Assembly: GCA_964393895.1 (NCBI GenBank)
Contig: CAYMWP010000138.1
Coordinates: forward strand, 1-11,969
DNA from: B4-G1 sp964393895
GTDB lineage: Bacteria > Chloroflexota > Anaerolineae > B4-G1
Length of the DNA stretch: 11,969 nucleotides
Direction: 5' to 3'
Shown here piece by piece: positions 7,722 to 11,969 of the stretch (within the stretch, counting starts at the first letter, position 1; the number at the start of each line of letters is the position of its first letter). Below the pieces are notes generated by a model. The model did no database searches. It was given only the letters and a program-made list of their open reading frames with translations, and was not told the DNA's origin. A program made the translations under genes and the position numbers.

Positions 7722-8483
7722 ATGTTACGCAGTGTAAAAATTCTACAAGGTTACATGATCCACGCGACGGACGGAGACATAGGATACGTAGACGATTTTT
7801 ACTTCGATGAGCAAGCTTGGACCATCCGGTATCTTGTGATCGCACTCAGCGACTGGCTCACGAAAAGACGGGTGCTTCTCTCTCCCATTGCCCTTGGTAC
7901 GCCCAAATGGGAGGCAAAGTCGTTCCCTGTGAGACTCACGCAGGAGCAGGTGGAGAACAGTCCCGCCATTGACACAGACAAGCCGGTCTCGCGCCAGATG
8001 GAGGAAGAACTGCACAGCTACTATGAATGGGCCCCTTACTGGAGAACCGGTATACGCCCGGTCGGCGTAGGAGCCCTAGCGGTCGCGCAGATGGTAGCAG
8101 GAACTGAAGGAGACGAGCAAAGTTCCAAGGAGAAGCAGAGGCAAGATCCACATCTGCGGAGCGTGAGTGAAGTGATTGGCTACGATATCCAGGCCAGCGA
8201 CGGCGAAATCGGACACGTGGATGATTTTATCGCCGACGACGAGACCTGGGCCATCCGTTACATAGTGGTAGATACGCAGGACTGGCTTCCTGGCAAAAAA
8301 GTGTTAGTCTCGCCGGCCTGGATCCGCACGGTGATCTGGGCCGAAAGAAATGTTCACGTGGACCTTTCCAGGGAAGCCGTGAAGGATAGTCCCGAGTTCG
8401 ACCCCTCCGCGGCCGTGAACCGGGAGTACGAACTCAGGCTCTACGACTATTACGGCCGGCCCAAGTACTGGACGCGGGTCTAG
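7722..8483 (+). CDS. Tandem PRC-barrel domain protein
   Basis: This 253-residue soluble protein is made of two PRC-barrel units. PRC-barrels are small beta domains shared by the photosynthetic reaction centre H subunit and the ribosome-maturation factor RimM. Unit 1 (about 1-107) begins MLRSVKILQGYMIHATDGDIGYVDDFYFD and unit 2 (about 145-250) begins LRSVSEVIGYDIQASDGEIGHVDDF; this shared pattern (split here at GDIG/GEIG) shows an internal duplication. Both units share W-x-IRY, a W-L-x-x-x-(R/K)-V-L-(L/V)-SP strand, a run ending in DSP or NSP, and a closing Y-Y-x-x-x-x-YW. The linker (about 108-144) is polar and probably flexible. There is no signal peptide or membrane helix. The family is frequent in environmental bacteria, often near stress genes, but its job is unknown. 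The start is set by the ribosome site and by unit 1 beginning at this Met. Confidence 0.88.
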   Translation: MLRSVKILQGYMIHATDGDIGYVDDFYFDEQAWTIRYLVIALSDWLTKRRVLLSPIALGTPKWEAKSFPVRLTQEQVENSPAIDTDKPVSRQMEEELHSYYEWAPYWRTGIRPVGVGALAVAQMVAGTEGDEQSSKEKQRQDPHLRSVSEVIGYDIQASDGEIGHVDDFIADDETWAIRYIVVDTQDWLPGKKVLVSPAWIRTVIWAERNVHVDLSREAVKDSPEFDPSAAVNREYELRLYDYYGRPKYWTRV

Positions 8484-8538
8484 TTGTAGAAAGGATGCCG
8501 TAGGGGTTTTGGGCGCTAACTATTGAAGTAGTGTTGTT

Positions 8539-9010
8539 TTGGAGTCTATCGAACTTGACTGGATGCAGTTGCAGGTCCTGGCTCGCGTTGGCAGGGCGAT
8601 GCTGCTGGGCACCGCGATCGGATTTGAGCGCGAGATTGAGAACAAGCTGGCCGGTCTACGTACCCACATGCTCGTAGGAGGCGCGGCGACTTTGTTCGTG
8701 GCGTTGGGAGATTGTGATAGAGCATTTCAGTGTGGGTTTGGATGGTGGATTGGTGCGGTCAGATCCGGTGCGCATTATTGAGGCAGTGGTCACCGGCGTG
8801 AGCTTCCTGGGAGCAGGGACTATTGTACTCCGCAGAGGTAAGCGTCAGGTGGAGGGGCTAACTACCGCGGCCTCAATCTTGTTCACCGCTGCGGTGGGGG
8901 TCTGTGTGGCTCTATCGCAGGTGGTGCTGGCGATAGGCGCGACGGTGCTGGTGCTGATCACACTGCGCGGCTTGGGTTTGTTGGAAGGGTGGCTGGGGCG
9001 GCGGAGTTAG
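8539..9010 (+). pseudogene. MgtC/SapB-family membrane protein, frameshifted
   Basis: MgtC-family proteins are small inner-membrane proteins linked to growth at low Mg2+ and, in Salmonella, to control of the F-type ATP synthase. Here the gene is split between two frames. The first part (TTG 8539 or ATG 8563) reads MLLGTAIGFERE and GLRTHMLVGGAATLFVALGD, the N-terminal family signature, then runs into nonsense and stops at 8781. The second part, in the next frame from about 8714, reads IEHFSVGLDGGLVRSDPVR, VTGVSFLGAGTIVLRR and VEGLTTAASILFTAAVG to the stop at 9010. Removing one T at 8712-8713 restores ALGDVIEHFSVG and a normal protein of about 148-156 residues. Both halves are otherwise well preserved, so this is either a very recent mutation or a sequencing error. 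The next gene starts 3 bases after the stop. Confidence 0.85.
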
Positions 9011-9013
9011 TAT

Positions 9014-10168
9014 ATGCGCATAGTCATTTTCAGCAACACCTATAAACCCACCATCAGCGGAGTCGTGACTTCTATCAACATGTTTCGGCAGGGGTTGATC
9101 GAGGCCGGCCACGACGTGCACATTGTGGCTCCAGAACACCATAACTTTGTCGACGAGGAGCCTTACGTCTTTCGTCTCCCCGCTCTCGATCTGCCGGGTG
9201 AACTGGATCTCTCATTGGCGCTGCCTCTCAAGACTAGAATCGCCACTACAGTGCAGGGTATCAAACCAGCCCTGATCCACAGCCAGCACCCGGTCCTGCT
9301 GGGCGACCTGGCGGCTACCCTGGCGAGTGATCTGGATCTTCCCCTGGTTTTCACTTTCCATACCCGTTACGATGAATATGCCCGACAGTACGTCCCGATC
9401 GCGTCGACGCTGGCCGACGTAGTGGCCAGGGAAATCATCGAACGGTATCTGGAAAAATGCGCCCACGTCGTGGCTCCCACGGCCAGTATTCACGACTTGA
9501 TCCAGCGCGAGTATGCAGTTGACGCACCCACCACCGTTGTGCCGACACCGGTGAACCTAGATCAGTACGACGATCTGAAACCAAGACGTGTGCGCACCGA
9601 CTTGGGACTGGAGGAGGCTGAACTGTTACTATACGTGGGTCGGTTAGCCGGGGAGAAGAGTCTCGACTTTTTGATGCGCGCCTTTGCCAGAGTCGCGGCC
9701 AAGCGTCCCCAGGCCCGGTTGCTGCTGGTGGGCCAAGGGCCAGAAGAGGATAGTCTGCGAGAGATGGCGCAGGAACTCGGCCTCGGCGAGCGGGTGGTCT
9801 TTGCCGGGACGGTTCCCCACGACGAGGTGCCCCACTATGCCGCCGCCGCCGACCTGTTCGTTTTCTCCTCCACGACAGAAACGCAGGGGTTAGTGCTGAT
9901 TGAGGCTATGGCCGCCGGCGCTCCGGTGGTAGCGGTAAAAGCTCCAGGCTCGACCGACGTGTTGGCAGAAGGAGGAGGCATGCTTGTGCCGTCGCGGGAG
10001 GACACCTTCGCCGATGCGGTACTAGAGTTGCTATCTGACAAGCCCCGCCTCAGGGAGATGGGAGAACAAGCCGCGCGAGCTGTACAACGTTACGCTGTGC
10101 CTGTCGCCACAGAGAGGCTGCTCGCTGTCTACGAAGCGGCAGTCGCGGCCGGTCCAAATACCGCGTGA
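9014..10168 (+). CDS. GT4 glycosyltransferase, glucosyl-diacylglycerol synthase-like
   Basis: This is a GT-B fold, family 4 retaining glycosyltransferase of 384 residues. The N-terminal acceptor domain has the usual start (MRIVIFSNTYKPTISGVVTSI) and an FHTRYDEYARQY segment typical of enzymes that glucosylate diacylglycerol at the inner face of the membrane. The C-terminal donor domain carries YVGRLAGEKSLDFL with Arg210 and Lys215, VGQGPEE, FAGTVPHDEVPHYY-like sequence, and the E-x7-E pair Glu289 and Glu297 in the STTETQGLVLIEAMAAG segment that binds the nucleotide sugar. No transmembrane helix is seen, as expected for a peripheral membrane enzyme. The best guess is a mono- or diglucosyl-diacylglycerol synthase; a PimB-like mannosyltransferase is an alternative. 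A GGAG at 9003-9006, inside the end of the MgtC gene, serves its ATG 7 bases away, so translation is probably coupled to MgtC. Confidence 0.9.
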   Translation: MRIVIFSNTYKPTISGVVTSINMFRQGLIEAGHDVHIVAPEHHNFVDEEPYVFRLPALDLPGELDLSLALPLKTRIATTVQGIKPALIHSQHPVLLGDLAATLASDLDLPLVFTFHTRYDEYARQYVPIASTLADVVAREIIERYLEKCAHVVAPTASIHDLIQREYAVDAPTTVVPTPVNLDQYDDLKPRRVRTDLGLEEAELLLYVGRLAGEKSLDFLMRAFARVAAKRPQARLLLVGQGPEEDSLREMAQELGLGERVVFAGTVPHDEVPHYAAAADLFVFSSTTETQGLVLIEAMAAGAPVVAVKAPGSTDVLAEGGGMLVPSREDTFADAVLELLSDKPRLREMGEQAARAVQRYAVPVATERLLAVYEAAVAAGPNTA

Positions 10169-10237
10169 CGAGCGAAGTGAATTACACATTCGTGTACAAT
10201 TATCATCGATTTCAGGGCAGCGCCATAGACTGGATAA

Positions 10238-10269
10238 CTTGATAATGGCACATTAGACCTCCGAGGTCT
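10238..10269. repeat. Third copy of the palindromic repeat unit
   Basis: This copy reads CTTGATAATGGCACATTAG (one T where the right end of the element at 7519-7550 has C), directly joined to the palindrome AGACCTC-C-GAGGTCT at 10255-10269. It is in direct orientation to the left end at 7412-7450 and inverted relative to the right end. It lies in the 161-bp gap between the glycosyltransferase and the permease. The rest of that gap shows nothing I can name. Confidence 0.8.
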
Positions 10270-10329
10270 TACCCAACTCATCTGAAACACACCCATTTGA
10301 TTTGATATGAGTGCAGGAATATACAACCA

Positions 10330-11430
10330 GTGACTGAACAAAACTTTTCCAGCGATATCCGCATCAGCCGCGAACTGGGCCTGTGGCGGGCGATCACGCT
10401 CAGCCTGGGTGTGATGCTCGTCCTACTGGTCTACGTGCTGGCAGGAGGGGCCGTGGCAGCCGCCGGGCCTGCGGCGCCGCTGGCCTATCTGCTGGCCACC
10501 CTGCTGCTGCTGATCAACGTCCTGGGCTACGTTGAGTTGGCCATGAGCGTTCCCCGCCCCGGCGGAGCCTACGGTCTGGTCCACGAGGCTCAGGGTGGGA
10601 CGTGGCTGGCTTTCATCACCGGCTGGATGCTCACGCTCTCTGGCCTGGGGATGTGCGCGCTCCTGACCCGGGGATTCGCCGTCCAGGTGACCATGCTGCT
10701 GCACGACCACCTCGGCCTGGAACTCCCAATCTGGCCGTGGGCTGCGGGACTGGTGATCCTCTTGGCGGCCGATAACGGGCTGGGCGCCCACGAGGGCCGA
10801 CGCAGGACGGTGATCGCTTCCCTGATCATCGTGCTTCTGGGGTTCACCTTGTTGGCCGTACCGCGCATTCAGCTCGACTATTACTCATCCTCGTCCGACG
10901 CTGCCCGTCATTGGGGTCAGTCGTTGCCCTTGGTGATGGTCGCCTTCGTGGGTCTAGAGATCACGGCTGTCCTCCAAAACGAGATGCGTCAGCGAAAAAC
11001 CAACGCTCCCCGCGCTCTGCTGATGGCGCCGGCGCTGACCGCTGCACTCGGAGCGATCATCGTCGGCGTGACGATAGGCGTCGCTGGCCCTCAAAGCCTT
11101 GCCACTTCTCGAGTTCCTTTGGCCTTGCTCGGCGCCGCCGTGGCCGGAGGAGGCGGCAGGCCGTTCATTCTGATCATTGGCGCCCTGGCCCTGACGCTCG
11201 ACCGGGCGCTGATGATGGTCGTGCGCCAGGTCTACACCATGAGCGCCGATGGCTTCTGGCCGGCCGGCCTGCGGCGCATGCAATCACGCTTCCGGACCCC
11301 CTTCCGGCTCATCGTGCTCGTCGCCGTGCTCGTGTTGCCGTCGGTGCTGCTGCCGGTGGATTTTGTGGCTCGACTGGCGAGATCATGGCCCGCACCCAGC
11401 CCACCCTGCTCGATCTGGCCGTGGCCCTGA
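10330..11430 (+). pseudogene. APC-superfamily amino acid permease, C-terminally truncated
   Basis: The family imports amino acids or amines through the inner membrane, normally with about 12 helices in 430 or more residues. The first 350 codons look intact: GTG start with AGGA at 10315-10318, an N-terminal RISRELGLWRAIT segment, TM1-2, the family motif GYVELAMSVPRPGGAYGLVHEA at about residues 66-87 (broken here by the conserved E-L-A core), TM3-8, and VYTMSADGFWPAGLRRM. About nine helices are present. Sense ends at LPVDFVARLA, about base 11379. The last 16 residues (RSWPAPSPPCSIWPWP) are a wrong-frame reading of a DUF389 gene and have a low-complexity, Pro-rich look. Roughly the last three helices are lost. 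It could still be expressed but is unlikely to work. A chimeric assembly join is the alternative explanation. Confidence 0.8.
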
Positions 11431-11867
11431 CCTCGGGGATGGCCGGGGCGTATGCCCTGGCCCGCAAGGACGTGAGCGCGGCCCTGCCCGGCGTCGCCAT
11501 CGCCGCCGCGCTGATGCCGCCTCTGGGAGTGGTGGGCCTGGGGCTATCGCTGGGGAGCGTGCAGGTGGCCAGCGGCGCCTTCCTGCTCTTTATCACCAAC
11601 CTGGCCAGCATCTGCCTGGCCGGCGTGATCGTCTTTATCCTGCTGGACGTGCGCCCTCAAACCTGGCAGCCGGAGGTGCAGCGGCGGATCCGGCGCAGAC
11701 TGATCGGCTTTGCGCTTCTGGTGCTGGCGATCGCCATCCCGCTGGGGATCATCATGGGCGGGATCGTGCAGGACACGGCGATGCAGCGTACCATCTGGGA
11801 GATTTTATCGGAGCACGCGCTCGCTCAACAGAGAGAGTTGGTCGAGTTCGAGTATCGATCAGATTAG
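11376..11867 (+). pseudogene. DUF389 (TIGR00341-type) membrane protein, C-terminal fragment
   Basis: In a different frame from the permease, sequence typical of the DUF389 second half begins abruptly at GEIMARTQPTLLDLAVAL (about 11376). It continues with the Gly/Ala-rich helices GAYALARKDVSAALPG, AAALMPPLGVVGLGLSLG and FLLFITNLASICLAGVIVF, then RRRLIGFALLVLAIAIPLG. The N-terminal half, with its own conserved helices, is missing. The first in-frame ATG is at 11385, with no ribosome site. The C-terminus stops at LVEFEYRSD, where relatives as I recall them continue into a soluble domain, so this end is probably cut too. The function of DUF389 proteins is not established. Family recognition is by motif memory and is fairly confident. 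Confidence 0.75.
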
Positions 11868-11887
11868 TCGTTTTTACCACGTAGCCA

Positions 11888-11901
11888 GCGACTAAAGTCG
11901 C
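11888..11901. repeat. Short palindrome after the DUF389 fragment
   Basis: GCGACT-AA-AGTCGC is a 6-bp perfect inverted repeat with a 2-base centre. It starts 20 bases after the stop of the truncated DUF389 fragment. It is unrelated in sequence to the palindromes at 7436, 7519 and 10255. It may be a dispersed palindromic repeat; without a T-run after it, a terminator is less likely. Confidence 0.45.
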
Positions 11902-11923
11902 CACTATAAAGCTATACCAGACC

Positions 11924-11930
11924 AAGGAGG
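11924..11930 (+). promoter_or_regulatory. Ribosome binding site of the last gene
   Basis: AAGGAGG, a near-perfect Shine-Dalgarno sequence, lies 7 bases before the ATG at 11938. It is the main reason to believe a real gene begins there. Confidence 0.7.
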
Positions 11931-11937
11931 AAATTCT

Positions 11938-11969
11938 ATGCATCGGAACGAATCGCCCGACGAAGCTCA
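11938..11969 (+). CDS. Start of an unidentified gene, cut by the window end
   Basis: An ATG behind an excellent ribosome site opens MHRNESPDEA and runs off the end of the window. Ten residues are too few to recognise a family. The polar, acidic start looks like a soluble N-terminus and not a signal peptide. Confidence 0.55.
   Translation, partial: MHRNESPDEA

Noticed and set aside
8484..8538. Terminator after the PRC-barrel gene
   Set aside because: The T-rich stretches (GGGGTTTTGGG, GTTGTTTT) have no GC-rich stem before them.
10169..10329. Riboswitch or small RNA before the permease
   Set aside because: Apart from the palindromic repeat at 10238-10269, I could not find a conserved fold, a terminator with a T-run or any known riboswitch core.
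11249..11884. Alternative plus-strand frame of 211 codons over the APC/DUF389 junction
   Set aside because: Its translation is Gly/Arg/Pro-rich with no helices, and DUF389 sense lies in another frame over the same bases.

Overview
The window is a stretch of bacterial chromosome with nine genes or gene remnants plus the first codons of a tenth, all on the + strand. The gene set suggests an environmental Chloroflexota (Anaerolineae-like) bacterium. The clues are a double PRC-barrel protein, a DUF389 protein, a cytosolic GH31 glucosidase, GTG/TTG starts beside strong GGAGG-type ribosome sites, and short palindromic intergenic repeats. No marker gene is present, so this placement is inference. 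No tRNA, rRNA, CRISPR array, integrase or transposase was seen.

Layout. Positions 82-1960 hold a small MscS-type mechanosensitive channel followed at 28 bp by a YbhN/AglD-type integral membrane protein (lysylphosphatidylglycerol synthase transmembrane family). Next is a GH31 alpha-glucosidase (about 2065-4548) with both catalytic aspartates. A leader of about 130 bp precedes a complete Ca2+-type (P2) P-type ATPase (4679-7390). The 331 bp that follow hold a 15-codon orphan ORF, a 136-bp element bounded by inverted palindromic repeats, and a probable promoter. Then come a two-domain PRC-barrel protein (7722-8483), an MgtC/SapB-family gene broken by one extra base near 8713, and a GT4 glycosyltransferase (9014-10168) resembling glucosyl-diacylglycerol synthases. 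A third copy of the palindromic repeat lies at 10238-10269. From 10330 an APC-type permease reads normally for about 350 codons and then stops making sense at about 11376, where the C-terminal half of a DUF389 membrane protein begins in another frame. That fragment appears truncated too, and ends just before a second kind of palindrome. A new gene starts at 11938 and runs off the window.

How the genes fit together. Apart from the glucosidase, every recognisable gene acts at or near the membrane: pressure release, lipid handling, Ca2+ export, MgtC-type adaptation, glycolipid synthesis and permeases. This reads as a loose envelope and ion-homeostasis neighbourhood, not a single dedicated pathway. 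The 3' part (7.4-11.9 kb) looks recently rearranged, with repeats, a frameshift, a chimeric junction and truncated ends. I found no convincing new defence or biosynthetic system. The most interesting items are the APC/DUF389 chimeric junction, the palindromic repeat family flanking the PRC-MgtC-GT4 block, and the orphan ribosome-site/ATG closed by one of those repeats.
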